The notes beneath the pieces were generated by a model, which searched no databases, was not told the DNA's origin, and saw only the letters and a list, made by a program, of their open reading frames with translations. A program made the position numbers and the translations under genes. From Clostridia bacterium (GTDB lineage Bacteria > Bacillota > Clostridia > Oscillospirales > UBA644), in contig JAGBIM010000006.1 in NCBI GenBank assembly GCA_017934975.1, positions 1 through 64,000 on the forward strand: DNA of 64,000 nt, written 5' to 3'. Shown here one piece after another: positions 52,444-61,602 of this stretch; position 1 is the stretch's first letter; each line of letters starts with the position of its first letter.

Positions 52444-52461
52444 CGAAAAACCGTAAAAAAT

Positions 52462-52494
52462 ACTCCCGCTTCGCAAGAAGCGGGAGTTTCGTTT
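52462..52494 (+). terminator. Bidirectional terminator between converging genes
   Basis: ACTCCCGCTTCGCAAGAAGCGGGAGT followed by TTCGTTTT. It lies between the rightward small-gene group and the leftward beta-helix gene. Confidence 0.87.
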
Positions 52495-52501
52495 TGAGGG
52501 A

Positions 52502-55078
52502 TTATTCCAGCGGGGGCTTGTTGGTTTGGGCGTCGGAGGCACCCGAGCCCGATTCGGCGTCTTCTTCCCCTTCCACGTAGGTGAAGTCCATGACGTTGAC
52601 CCCGTCCTCGATTTCTCCGCTTTCCGTGGCGGAGACGGTGAGGTAGTTGCCCTCGATTCCTTCAAAGACCGCCGAGGCGGGCAGAAGGTTTCCGTTGAGG
52701 GTGACGGTGCCTGCGGTGGCGGCGGCGTGGAAGGCGGGGGTTTTGTTCCACACGCAACCCATCACGTTGGTTTCGCCTCCTGCGGATTGAAGGGTGACGG
52801 GCATTTCGGCGGAGAAGAGGGAGGCGGCAAGGACGGTGTTGCCTGCTGCGGAGTACAGAACGTTCCCTTGATCCGCTCCGCGGCAGATCATGCCCTGGAC
52901 GGTGAGGGATCCTCCCCCGTTATACAAAAAGGCGGAGGCGGCGGTTCCCCGTCCCGATACGCCCAGAGCAGACAGGGTCACTTGGGCGGAATCGGCGGTG
53001 AGGATTCCCGTTGCCACGTCTTCCAAAGACAGCAACGTCCCCGTTACCTGCGCCGTTCCCGTGGCGGTCAGGGCGTTGGAGAGAGATTTTGCGGTAATGC
53101 CCGACAGGGTCACCCTTCCGTCCGCACAGAGAATTCCTTTTCCGTTGGCGGCAGGATCGGTCAGGGTGATGCGGCGCAGATTTGCGTCGGCCTTCTGCAG
53201 GAAAATTCCTTGGGCGGAGGCCTGCAGGTTCACCTGCTCCACGGTGATCTTTTCGCCCTTTTCCAGGAAAATCCCGCGGGGGGCGCGAATCGAAAGATTC
53301 CGAATCACCGCATTGGATGCGGAGCAGGCTACGGCGTAAAGGTCGGAGCCGTTCCAGGCCTGAAGCACCTCCAGATTTTCCAGAGACGCCCCTTCCTCCA
53401 GACGGATCATGCATCCTTCTCCGTTGGCGGCGGAGTGGAAGGTAAAGGTGGTCTTGTAGGTCCCCGTGTGCCCGACTCCCGTCAGATGCAGGTTCTTCGG
53501 CAACAGGATGGCTTCGGTGAAGTTATATTCCCCTTCGGGGATGAACAAAAGGGCTTTCTTTTGCAGGGCGGCGTCCACGGCCTTTTTCAGGGCCTCGGAG
53601 TTGTTGGCCGCTTCCTTGGACATTCCGTAGTCCAGCCCGTTGATTATTTCCGTGGGAAGCACCCGCGATGCGTCGGACAGGGCAAAAATCCGTTCAAAGG
53701 CCGAGGGCTTTGCATCGTCCTTCGAGACGGCGAAGAGCAATTCCGCCGCATCCTCGTCTCCCTCCCCTCCGTAGAGAAGACCGAAGGCGTTTTTGCCCAG
53801 AGCGGCCTTGTCCTCGTGGGTTCGGAAGGTGGGGGCGACGGCAAGGAAGGTGGAATCGGACAGATCAAAGCAGGTGTTCCACCAGGTTCCGAAATCGCAA
53901 TGATAGAAGGATAGGAAGGAGGGGTTGTGACCGTGTACCACGGATTTCGGCGTTCCCGCAAAGGTGCAACCCGCAAAAATTACGGGTGCCGTTGCTCCTT
54001 CGCTCAGGGCTACGGTGTCCGATCCCGTATCGCCCGTGGGACGGAAGGTGGAGTTGGAGAAGGAAACGCCGCAGGCGGGCAGGGATTGCAGATAGAGGGG
54101 ACGGTTGGTGGAGGTGACGGATAATTCCGTTGCCAGCAAAAGACCGTCGGATTCTGCGGGCACGTTGAGCAAAAGCCCCACGTAAGCGCTCTCTACGTTG
54201 TAGCGGTTCAGGGCCACGTCGGCCACCTTTTCCAAGATCATGCCGTGGAGATGCTCGTGAAGGTATCGGGTCAGAATTTCATAGGTTCCCTTTTCTGTAA
54301 ACCGATCGGGAACGGTGTTCAGCCAATAGGTGGGGGAGACGGAGATGTTCTCCAGATAGGCGGAGGCGTCGTTTTCGGTGATGAGGATTCCGTAATCCAA
54401 GGGGGACATCCAGACGCCCTGCACCGTCACGTCCCCCGATCCGGTGATGCAGATGCCGTGATAGGGGTTGATGAGGGCCAGGCTTTGTACCGTCGCGGTT
54501 CCCGTGCAGTAGACCGAGGCGGGATAGGCTATGACGGCTTCGGGGGTCTGTTTTTCGTAATAAAGGGTAATTCCCACCAGATTCGCCGTATCTTCCAGGG
54601 TGATCAGCGGATCCTTCCGCAGGATTTCGTTGTCTCCCGCCATGAGGACGGTTCGGTCGTTGGACACCGCGTCGGGGGAGGAGAATTCCCCCCGCAGGGT
54701 CACGCCGGCCGGGAGAATCAGAGGCTCGGTGATGCGATAAACGCCACGGGGAAGATAGACCGTTCCTCCCGTCTGCTTTGCCAGCTCCAGGGCCAGCTTA
54801 ACGGGGGCGGTATCGTCGGCAATTCCGTCCCCCTTCGCCCCCAGAAGGGTGGGGAAATAGTTGGCGGCAAAAACCTCGTTGGCGTTTTTCAGCAGCATGG
54901 TTTTTCCTTGCTCTGCGCCCAAAAGAGTTTGCACCTTCTTGCCCGTATCCAAGGGGGGCGGCGCGACGGGCTCTTGCACCGAGGCGGCAAAGAGGGCAAA
55001 AACGGCGCAGAGGGCAACGAGTAAAATCGCTCCCCCCAAAGAGAGTCGTGCCGAGGTGGATAAAGATCGTAGTTTCAT
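52502..55078 (-). CDS. Membrane-anchored right-handed beta-helix (pectate-lyase-3-like) protein
   Basis: 858 residues. An N-terminal signal-anchor (LSLGGAILLVALCAVFALFAA) precedes a domain of the Pectate_lyase_3 type: LLGAKGDGIADDTAPVKLALELAKQTGGTVYLPRGVYRI, the common start of phage-tailspike and glycan-lyase beta-helices. A second such start occurs near residue 505 (NNSEALKKAVDAALQKKALLFIPEGEYNF), so it has two beta-helix halves. The acidic Ser/Gly C-terminus looks flexible. No catalytic residues can be assigned. It is the last gene of a five-gene leftward operon with two MutS-like proteins, nine bases after the second one. Confidence 0.8.
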   Translation of the reverse strand: MKLRSLSTSARLSLGGAILLVALCAVFALFAASVQEPVAPPPLDTGKKVQTLLGAEQGKTMLLKNANEVFAANYFPTLLGAKGDGIADDTAPVKLALELAKQTGGTVYLPRGVYRITEPLILPAGVTLRGEFSSPDAVSNDRTVLMAGDNEILRKDPLITLEDTANLVGITLYYEKQTPEAVIAYPASVYCTGTATVQSLALINPYHGICITGSGDVTVQGVWMSPLDYGILITENDASAYLENISVSPTYWLNTVPDRFTEKGTYEILTRYLHEHLHGMILEKVADVALNRYNVESAYVGLLLNVPAESDGLLLATELSVTSTNRPLYLQSLPACGVSFSNSTFRPTGDTGSDTVALSEGATAPVIFAGCTFAGTPKSVVHGHNPSFLSFYHCDFGTWWNTCFDLSDSTFLAVAPTFRTHEDKAALGKNAFGLLYGGEGDEDAAELLFAVSKDDAKPSAFERIFALSDASRVLPTEIINGLDYGMSKEAANNSEALKKAVDAALQKKALLFIPEGEYNFTEAILLPKNLHLTGVGHTGTYKTTFTFHSAANGEGCMIRLEEGASLENLEVLQAWNGSDLYAVACSASNAVIRNLSIRAPRGIFLEKGEKITVEQVNLQASAQGIFLQKADANLRRITLTDPAANGKGILCADGRVTLSGITAKSLSNALTATGTAQVTGTLLSLEDVATGILTADSAQVTLSALGVSGRGTAASAFLYNGGGSLTVQGMICRGADQGNVLYSAAGNTVLAASLFSAEMPVTLQSAGGETNVMGCVWNKTPAFHAAATAGTVTLNGNLLPASAVFEGIEGNYLTVSATESGEIEDGVNVMDFTYVEGEEDAESGSGASDAQTNKPPLE

Positions 55079-55087
55079 AACGTCTCC

Positions 55088-56365
55088 TCAACGGATGGAT
55101 AGATCGGTGGCCAGCCGCAGAGCGGCTCCTTTTTTACGGAATGCGCGCAATAAATTCCCCAGAATCTCTGCCGCGGGGGCCTTGCCCACGGTGATAAGGG
55201 GTCGGTCCAACAGAAGCAGGTCGCCTTTGCGGGTGTCCCGATACAGGGCGGCAAGGGCGGCGATCTCTTCCTCCGTGGTCTTTCCCTCGGAGGAATAGAC
55301 GCAGACCCGTTGCTCGGGGCAGAAGAGCACCTGCTCTGCCGCAAGGGGAAGTCCTGCGGCGGCAAAGATTTGTACGCGGGCGAGGATCTTCAGAATCTCC
55401 GATCCCCGATCTCCGTCAAAGCTCTCCGTTTCCCGCGCCGTGCAGGTGATGGGCGGCCGATAAATTCCGTCCCGAAATTCCGCAAAATCGCGGATTCCCC
55501 GTCCCACGGGACCGGGCTCGTTGACGGGGGTGGCAAAGCACCAGGCGTGTCCCCGACTGCGGGCCCACTCCGTAAGGGAGAGGGCGAAGCGGTAAAAGAT
55601 CATGCCTTCTTCCAACGCCGAAAACCGAAGGCGGATCCCCGCGGTAATGCGGCAGAAGCCGTCACAGAGGTTGATCAGCCCTTGTGCGGTCAGCGCTTCT
55701 GCCCGTTCCTTGGGCACGGTCAGGGAGAGATCCTCCCGTTTTACGGGATGCTTCTTGCGATATTTTTCCTCGTCGGGCCCCAGATAGGCAACCTGTCCGT
55801 CGGCGCATCGGCCGTAGCGGTCCAGAGAAAGATGCAACACGCATTTTGCCGATTCTTTCCGCAGGAGAGGGTATCCCGCGATCTGCTCCGTGAGGGCCTT
55901 GACGGCAGGAGAGGTTCCGTGGAGGCGGAGGTATTCCGCAAAGGCGAAAAGCCCACCCGATTCGGGGGTCTGCTTCGCCGTTTCCTCGTGGGCAAGACGC
56001 AAAAAACGCAGATGCTCCATCAGACTGCGGGTGTTTTCCTGCAGGGCGGAGAAGGCTTCCTCCCAAGAGGCGTCCTGTGGGGGGATTACTTCCCGTTTCG
56101 CGGCTTCTTCCAGCCCTTCCAGTCGGCGCAGAATGCCTTCAATCTTGGTCAGAAGGGTGGGGTTTTGCAGAAAATCTTCTAAAATTTCCTTGCGGAACTG
56201 CAGATCCTTGCGGGAGGTTTTCCAAGAAAGAATTCGTTGCAGCTTTTCGGGAGTTTCCCCGCCGAGGGGACCGAGAAAGCCGAAGACTTCGGCCGAATAC
56301 CCTTCTTCTTTGGGGGTGTCGGGATCGGCGAACAGAAGGCTGAAACGGGGAAAACGGTCAGGCAC
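55088..56365 (-). CDS. Degenerate MutS-like protein 2 (ATPase-fold, no Walker A)
   Basis: 425 residues. The N-terminal half (FRKEILEDFLQNPTLLTKIEGILRRLEGL) resembles the lever/core helices of MutS. The last 110 residues follow the MutS ATPase layout: the position of [12 protein letters not shown] reads DGDRGSEILKILARVQIFAAAGLPLAAEQ, retaining the helix and the PAEEA-like end but no GKS/T; later GDLLLLDRPLI stands where MutS has SLVLLDE, so the catalytic Glu is Arg388; RLATDLS stands where MutS has FATHYHEL. Eight bases overlap with the gene before it. Family placement is by eye and therefore tentative. It presumably pairs with protein 1. Confidence 0.55.
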   Translation of the reverse strand: MPDRFPRFSLLFADPDTPKEEGYSAEVFGFLGPLGGETPEKLQRILSWKTSRKDLQFRKEILEDFLQNPTLLTKIEGILRRLEGLEEAAKREVIPPQDASWEEAFSALQENTRSLMEHLRFLRLAHEETAKQTPESGGLFAFAEYLRLHGTSPAVKALTEQIAGYPLLRKESAKCVLHLSLDRYGRCADGQVAYLGPDEEKYRKKHPVKREDLSLTVPKERAEALTAQGLINLCDGFCRITAGIRLRFSALEEGMIFYRFALSLTEWARSRGHAWCFATPVNEPGPVGRGIRDFAEFRDGIYRPPITCTARETESFDGDRGSEILKILARVQIFAAAGLPLAAEQVLFCPEQRVCVYSSEGKTTEEEIAALAALYRDTRKGDLLLLDRPLITVGKAPAAEILGNLLRAFRKKGAALRLATDLSIR

Positions 56366-57746
56366 GGCTCGATCCCTCCAATTCTTCCGCCGTCAGACTG
56401 TGCTCCTTGAGCAGGTCCTCCAGCGTTCGGTCGGTGCCCACCTGCAGAAGGACGCAGGGGGGCAGGGTTTTTTCCTGAATACGGCGTTGCAGCGCCGCCA
56501 GATTGCTTTTACTGCGGATGCGGATCACGCCGCGGGCAGAGCCTTCCGCCAGGGGGCGGATCACCTCTCCCACCGCCGCCTCTTCCTGTCGGGGAAGCAT
56601 GGCGTCGAAGAGGTTGCGGCAAAGGCAGAGACTGTGCTCGTTGAGCCCTTCCGTGGAGACCTGTCCCTCCCGATCGGTGACCAGACGGTTGATGGGGGAA
56701 ATTTCTCCCTCTTCGGCGAAGATCAGCCCCCCGAAGGAGCCGATCACGTGGGCAAGGGCGATTGCGTGGAGAAAGTCCTGCGAGTCGGGGCCGCAGAGCA
56801 CGGTGACGGGCTCCATGGGGGAGGACCGATAATCGGTGCGTCCCACCGTTTCTTCCTGCGAGGGATGGCAAAGCCCCTTGATTTGGGTATAAAAGCCCAT
56901 GGGACGGAAGCGGGGCAGGCAGAGGGAATAGCCCCGACGGAGCCCTTCTCCGTAGAGGCGGTTCAATGCCGTATAAAAGGCGGCCTCCCGGGAAAGACGC
57001 AGCAGATCTTCCGTTCCGCAGGCGGCGGAGAGAGCAAAAAATTCTTCCAGACGGCGGGTGAGCTCCTTCGATCCGCGGATGACGCTCGTCAGAACGGCCC
57101 GCTCCACGGGGGTGTATTCCCGCGCCAAGGGGGCAGGCGCTTCCTTTTTCGGCAGATCGAATTCCCGCAGAACCGCTTCCGTCAGGGCAAAGACCCCGTC
57201 GGAATCCTCGGCGCGGAAGAGGCGGGCGGAGCCCTCTTCGTCGGGGCGTCCCACGGCGTAGCAGATCCCTTCGTCAAAGCCGAAGGCCTCCACCAGCTCC
57301 GCCGCTTTGTGCTTCAGTTCTTTGTATTCGTAGCTTTCCGCGTATCGCTTCAGGAAGCGGAAACAGCGTCGGAACCCTTCGCTTTCGGGAATCACGTCCC
57401 CCAAAATGCGGCAGAAGGCGTCGAATTCCCGGGAGAACCGTTCGAACCGCGCAACGCGGCGAAGCTGATCGGTTTCGTTGCCCTGCGTGGTCGGGTCCCA
57501 ATTCCGTCCCAAGGCGGCAAAGGCGGTAAAAATTTTCTGCAACGGAACCGAGGCCGCCAACTCCGCCCCCATTTGTCCGCGATATTGCAACACGGCGGGG
57601 TCGGAGGAAAAGCGTCCCAGATATTCGGTTAAAATCCTTCGATCCTCCGAGGAAACGCCCTGCTTTTCCAGCAGACCGTCCACCGCCTCGGAGCCGATCA
57701 TTCTCCCGTCCTCGGCGGGGGCGGGAAAAAACAAACTTGCGTACAT
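56358..57746 (-). CDS. Degenerate MutS-like protein 1 (ATPase-fold, no Walker A)
   Basis: 462 residues. Near residues 45-85, SSDPAVLQYRGQMGAELAASVPLQKIFTAFAAL resembles the segment before the core domain in MutS-domain-V proteins. Residues 314-365 read VTVLCGPDSQDFLHAIALAHVIGSFGGLIFAEEGEISPINRLVTDREGQVS, which lines up with MutS [47 protein letters not shown]: the helix, AQIG, PAEE and VDRIFTR positions fit, but the phosphate-binding GGKS is replaced by DSQDF. No Walker B is evident. It is cotranscribed with Ddl and protein 2. It may be a structural, non-hydrolysing MutS relative; role unknown. Confidence 0.6.
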   Translation of the reverse strand: MYASLFFPAPAEDGRMIGSEAVDGLLEKQGVSSEDRRILTEYLGRFSSDPAVLQYRGQMGAELAASVPLQKIFTAFAALGRNWDPTTQGNETDQLRRVARFERFSREFDAFCRILGDVIPESEGFRRCFRFLKRYAESYEYKELKHKAAELVEAFGFDEGICYAVGRPDEEGSARLFRAEDSDGVFALTEAVLREFDLPKKEAPAPLAREYTPVERAVLTSVIRGSKELTRRLEEFFALSAACGTEDLLRLSREAAFYTALNRLYGEGLRRGYSLCLPRFRPMGFYTQIKGLCHPSQEETVGRTDYRSSPMEPVTVLCGPDSQDFLHAIALAHVIGSFGGLIFAEEGEISPINRLVTDREGQVSTEGLNEHSLCLCRNLFDAMLPRQEEAAVGEVIRPLAEGSARGVIRIRSKSNLAALQRRIQEKTLPPCVLLQVGTDRTLEDLLKEHSLTAEELEGSSRA

Positions 57747-57776
57747 GGAGGAAAACCTCGCTTGCGTTTTTTGGAA

Positions 57777-58820
57777 TTACACCGTTCCTGCGGGAGGCGC
57801 CAGATCCACGATGGTCTGACAGAGGGTGTCGTAGTCGATGCCCGCCGCCCGCGCTTCCTGAGGCAGAAGGCTGTTGGGGGTCATGCCGGGAAGGGTGTTG
57901 GCCTCCAGACAGTAGAAGTCCCCTTCGTCCCGATGAAGAATAAAATCAATACGGCAATAGGTGCCAAGCCGCAGAACCTTCGCCGCCTTTTCCGCCAATT
58001 CGGCAAGGCGGGCGTTTTGAGCGTCGGTCAGTTGGGCGGGACAGATTTCCTCCGTAGCACCCGACTGATATTTGTTCTTATAATCGTAAAATCCTTGTTT
58101 GGGAATGATTTCAATGGGGGGCAGGGCCTTTCCGTCCAGAATCCCCACGGAAAATTCCCGTCCGGGAATGGTCTGCTCCACCAGAATCAGATTCTCGTAT
58201 TTGCGGGCCTCTTCCAGAGCGGCCTGCAGTTCTTCCTCGCTTTGCACCATGGAAATGCCCACGCTGGACCCGCAGGAGCAGGGTTTGACCACGCAGGGCA
58301 TGGGATGGTCCGCGGGAAGGGTTTCTTTGCTTAAATCAAGGGTAATGCCCTTGGCCACGGGAATCCCCGCGGCGGCCAGCAACTTCTTGGTAATATCTTT
58401 GTCCATGGCAAGCACGCACCCCACGTGGGTGGAGCCGGTGAAGCGGATATTCTCCGCCTCCAGAATGGCCTGCATCTGCCCGTTTTCCCCCATGGCGCCG
58501 TGCAGAGCCAGGAAGACGATGTCCGCCCCGTGGCAGAGGCGCAACACGTTTTTGCCCACCAGGGAGCCGTTGGGGGAGGCTTTTTTCAACTCCTCCAGGT
58601 CGGGGGCGATTTCGGGAATGGTGTAGGAATAATCCCCGTCTCCTTCCTTACGGAAGAGGGAATCGGGGCAGACCCCTTCGGGAATCTCCATCCCCAGAAA
58701 GGCGTCCACCAAAAGGACCCGATGGCCCGAGCGCATCAGGGAATTGGCAATCAGGCTTCCCGAAGAGAGGGAAACGTCACGTTCGGGGGAATAGCCCCCC
58801 GCAAGAACTACGATTTTCAT
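57777..58820 (-). CDS. ddl: D-alanine--D-alanine ligase
   Basis: 347 residues, ATP-grasp enzyme joining two D-alanines for peptidoglycan. MKIVVLAGGYSPERDVSL is the family N-terminus; ALHGAMGENGQMQAILE, VVKPCSCGSSVGISMV (ATP loop), EQTIPGREFSVGI and LEANTLPGMTPNSLLP follow. The omega-loop segment FYDYKNKYQSGATE has the Tyr typical of D-Ala:D-Ala rather than D-lactate ligases. The ATG at 58820 follows AAGGAGA. It is cotranscribed behind the WG-repeat gene and ahead of the MutS-like genes. Confidence 0.95.
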   Translation of the reverse strand: MKIVVLAGGYSPERDVSLSSGSLIANSLMRSGHRVLLVDAFLGMEIPEGVCPDSLFRKEGDGDYSYTIPEIAPDLEELKKASPNGSLVGKNVLRLCHGADIVFLALHGAMGENGQMQAILEAENIRFTGSTHVGCVLAMDKDITKKLLAAAGIPVAKGITLDLSKETLPADHPMPCVVKPCSCGSSVGISMVQSEEELQAALEEARKYENLILVEQTIPGREFSVGILDGKALPPIEIIPKQGFYDYKNKYQSGATEEICPAQLTDAQNARLAELAEKAAKVLRLGTYCRIDFILHRDEGDFYCLEANTLPGMTPNSLLPQEARAAGIDYDTLCQTIVDLAPPAGTV

Positions 58821-58834
58821 CGGACAAAATCTCC

Positions 58835-60007
58835 TTATTTCAGTTTGACGAAGCCGTATTCTTCGCCGTTGCGCACCCGCGCGATGCCTTCTGCGGAAAA
58901 GTCTCCCGCATCGTCCCAGAGTCCGTCGCACAGCTCCGTTCCTTGGGCGTTGACGAAGAACCATCTCCCCGAATTTGCCACGGCGGCGGCCCCGTTGTAG
59001 AAGTCGCGGGCGGCGTCGTATTTCAGAGAAACGGTTTCCTCTCCGTTTTGATTGATAAAGCCGAAATCCCAGCCCGTGCCTGCGGATTTTGCCACCCGCG
59101 CAAAGCCCGATTCGGTGAAGGAATAGGCCTTTTCGTAGGTTTGGCTGACGACGGCGCCCGTTTTGTCGATAAAGCGGTATCCGTTTTTATCGTGCACCGC
59201 CGCGCGACCGCCGGAGAAGGATTCCACCGCGTCCCATTCCCCTTCGATGACCTTTTTTCCCGTTTGGTCGATAAAGCCCCAGGGGGTGGTGAAGGCTTTG
59301 TCCTGTACGGCGCAGAGCCCTTCGGAAAAGTCCTTGGTGTCGTACCAGGTGGGGGCGAGGACCTCTTTTCCCGTAAGATCGAGAAATCCGGTCTTCAAAG
59401 ATTCGGTTCCCGCGTCGGAGAAGACCGCCACCAGCCCTTCGGAGGCCTTGGACGATTCGCCGTAGACGATTTCGGTCAGCAGGTTTCCGTCTTGATCCAA
59501 AAATCCGTAAGAAGAATCCTGCCGCACGCAGGCGATGCCCTCCCGATAGGGGGAGGCTTCGCTGTAAAGGGCGTCGGTGATTTTCTTGCCCGTCTTGTCG
59601 ATATAGCCGTAATACAATCCCTCTTGGTAGACCGCCCGATCCTCGGAGAAGGATTGAACCGACTGATAGAGGAAGGGGATGACGGTTTTCCCCTCTTTGT
59701 CGATAAAGCCCCACCGACCCGACTGCCGCACGGCGGCAAGGCCTTGGGAGAAGGAGAAGGCCCCGTCGTATTTCGCGTCCACGACCAGGTTCCCTTCCGT
59801 ATCGATAAAGCCCCACTTTTCGTCCTTCTGCACGGCGGCAAGCCCTTCGGAAAAGTCCTTGGCGCCCTCCCACTCCCCTTCCAGGGTGGTCAGATACTCG
59901 TTTTCAACCCGCTTCAGCCCTCCGTCGGCCAGATTCCACAGAAGAATCCCCGCGGCGAAGAGGACGAGCAGGCTGCATAAAATGACGGTAAAACGCTTTT
60001 TGCTCAT
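58835..60007 (-). CDS. Membrane-anchored WG-repeat protein
   Basis: 390 residues: an N-terminal signal-anchor (KKRFTVILCSLLVLFAAGILLW) and about nine WG beta-barrel repeats, each with a core such as AAVQKDEKWGFIDTEGNLVV, AAVRQSGRWGFIDKEGKTVI, YGYIDKTGKKI or CAVQDKAFTTPWGFIDQTGK. WG repeats are protein- or ligand-binding scaffolds of unknown specific role, often on cell surfaces. It opens the leftward operon with ddl; a promoter lies 34-62 bases upstream of the start. Confidence 0.9.
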   Translation of the reverse strand: MSKKRFTVILCSLLVLFAAGILLWNLADGGLKRVENEYLTTLEGEWEGAKDFSEGLAAVQKDEKWGFIDTEGNLVVDAKYDGAFSFSQGLAAVRQSGRWGFIDKEGKTVIPFLYQSVQSFSEDRAVYQEGLYYGYIDKTGKKITDALYSEASPYREGIACVRQDSSYGFLDQDGNLLTEIVYGESSKASEGLVAVFSDAGTESLKTGFLDLTGKEVLAPTWYDTKDFSEGLCAVQDKAFTTPWGFIDQTGKKVIEGEWDAVESFSGGRAAVHDKNGYRFIDKTGAVVSQTYEKAYSFTESGFARVAKSAGTGWDFGFINQNGEETVSLKYDAARDFYNGAAAVANSGRWFFVNAQGTELCDGLWDDAGDFSAEGIARVRNGEEYGFVKLK

Positions 60008-60040
60008 GAAAGTCTCCTTAAGAGATAATTATACAGTATA

Positions 60041-60069
60041 ATAATACCATAAAATTACGCAAAAAGCAA
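60041..60069 (-). promoter_or_regulatory. Promoter of the WG-ddl-MutS-like operon
   Basis: Read leftward: TTGCTT (60069-60064), 17-base spacer, TATTAT (60046-60041) with TGG before it (extended -10). Confidence 0.75.
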
Positions 60070-60158
60070 GTACATTTTTTCGGAAAGCACAGATTTGTGC
60101 ATATTTTTTGCGGCAACGGGCAAAAATAGAGCCAAAAAAAGGAAAAGGTGGCATTCCA

Positions 60159-61505
60159 ATGTATGTAAAAATCCGAAAAAGTACACTTATTCTTCGTTCG
60201 GTTCTGTTTGCGCTTCTTATTTTGGGGCTCTGCGGTGCCGTTCTCGGGATGGACGGACTTCGGTCGGGGGATCGGAGCCGATACGAGGGGGAGGTGGCGG
60301 CAGGCTGGCGGTTGAGCGTGGCGGAGTTGTCCGACGCTCTTCAGCGCATGGAGACCGATCTGCAAAAGGGGACCTTCGCCTCGGGGGAATATCAGGCGGT
60401 ATCCTGGGCGGCGCAGGTCTTTGCCGAGGCGGGCGCCGCCCGCACGGCGTTGGAGGAGCTTCCCTTATACGAATCTCGTCTGGAAAATACCGAAACCTTT
60501 CTGAATCAGGTGGGGGAATTCACGTTGGAAATGGCCCGCAAGCAGATGCGGGGCGAGACCTTGGAGGAGGAAGAGAAGCAATCCTTGAAAACGCTGGCCT
60601 TGCGGTCGCGTCAGCTGGCGGACGAGGTGCTGTCTCTTTCGGAATCCGTAGCGGACGAGAATCCGGATTTTGCCGCCATGCAGGAGCTGCTTTCTCCCTC
60701 CGAGGAAGGGGAAGATCCTTCCCGCTTTGAGGCGTTGGAGGGGATTTTTGCCGAGGACGAGCCCTTGATCTACGACGGGGATTATTCCGCCTGGTACGGT
60801 CAGCGCACCTCCTCCTGGCTGGAGAGTCTGCCCGAAGCCGACGGGAACACCTTCGCCCCCCGCGTGGGGGAGATTTTGGGGATTTCCGCAGAATCTCTGA
60901 AGACGTCCGAGCCCTACGGAAAGCCCTTTCCCTATCGGATTTGTGAGTCCGAAAACGCCGTAGCGGCGCTTTCCGTGCGAGGGGGGATTCTCTTCGCTCT
61001 GGAGATCGATCGGGTGCCCACGGAATCGAAGCTGTCCGTGGATCTGACCCTTTCCAACGGGACGAAGGCTTTGGAAAAATTGGGATTCCCCGCCATGGAG
61101 GTTTTGGCGTGGCGGCGGGAAGAAAATATCCTCAGTGCCGTCTTCGTGCCCCGTCAGCAGGGGGTTTTGATCTACGGGGATCGGGTGACGGTCTCTTTTG
61201 CGCTGGACAACGGGGAGATTCTGGCCCTCAACGCCACGGAATATCTTCTGTCCCATAATCCCGACCGTGCCTTTACCCCCTCGGTGACCGCCAAGGAGGC
61301 GTCGGCGATTCTGCGGGAGGGATTGCAGGTGACCGACACGGATCTTGCGGCTCTGGCGGGGGGAGACGGGACGGAGGTTCTCTGCTGGCAGTTTACCGTT
61401 TCCGACGGAGACGGACAGGCGGTGATTTTCGTGGACGCCAAAACCAAAACCGAGCGGGAAATCCTCCTGCTCCTGCAGGACGAGGATTTTCTGCGGTTGA
61501 TTTGA
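60159..61505 (+). CDS. ypeB: YpeB-like spore germination protein
   Basis: 448 residues. An N-terminal membrane anchor (TLILRSVLFALLILGLCGAVLGMDGL) precedes a helical domain (LSDALQRMETDLQKG, LPLYESRLENTETFLNQVGEFTLEMARK) and DEPLIYDGDYSAWYG, which matches the YpeB FPSLIYDGPFSDH segment. PepSY-like domains fill the C-terminal half (VTAKEASAILREGLQVTD, VLCWQFTVSD). In Bacillus, YpeB keeps the cortex-lytic enzyme SleB in place; no sleB is next to it here. GCATA (60099), 17 bases, then CAAAAATA resembles a forespore sigma-G promoter. The ATG at 60159 follows AAAAGGTGG. Confidence 0.85.
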   Translation: MYVKIRKSTLILRSVLFALLILGLCGAVLGMDGLRSGDRSRYEGEVAAGWRLSVAELSDALQRMETDLQKGTFASGEYQAVSWAAQVFAEAGAARTALEELPLYESRLENTETFLNQVGEFTLEMARKQMRGETLEEEEKQSLKTLALRSRQLADEVLSLSESVADENPDFAAMQELLSPSEEGEDPSRFEALEGIFAEDEPLIYDGDYSAWYGQRTSSWLESLPEADGNTFAPRVGEILGISAESLKTSEPYGKPFPYRICESENAVAALSVRGGILFALEIDRVPTESKLSVDLTLSNGTKALEKLGFPAMEVLAWRREENILSAVFVPRQQGVLIYGDRVTVSFALDNGEILALNATEYLLSHNPDRAFTPSVTAKEASAILREGLQVTDTDLAALAGGDGTEVLCWQFTVSDGDGQAVIFVDAKTKTEREILLLLQDEDFLRLI

Positions 61506-61510
61506 GGGTG

Positions 61511-61602
61511 CAGGCCGCCCCTTCCGCAATTTCTCCCGAAAATGCACCGCTCCCGCCGTGGGCGGGAGCGGCCCGCGGCGGAGCCGCGGGGGAAGGGGCA
61601 CG
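61511..61602. repeat. Family D GC-rich palindrome downstream of ypeB
   Basis: Fourth copy of the D element: CCCCTTCCGCAATTTCTCCC with the GCA..TTTC/GAAAATGC hairpin, GCTCCCGCC/GGCGGGAGC stem and CCGCGGCGGAGCCGCGG. The inner stem differs from the other copies but remains self-complementary. Confidence 0.8.
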
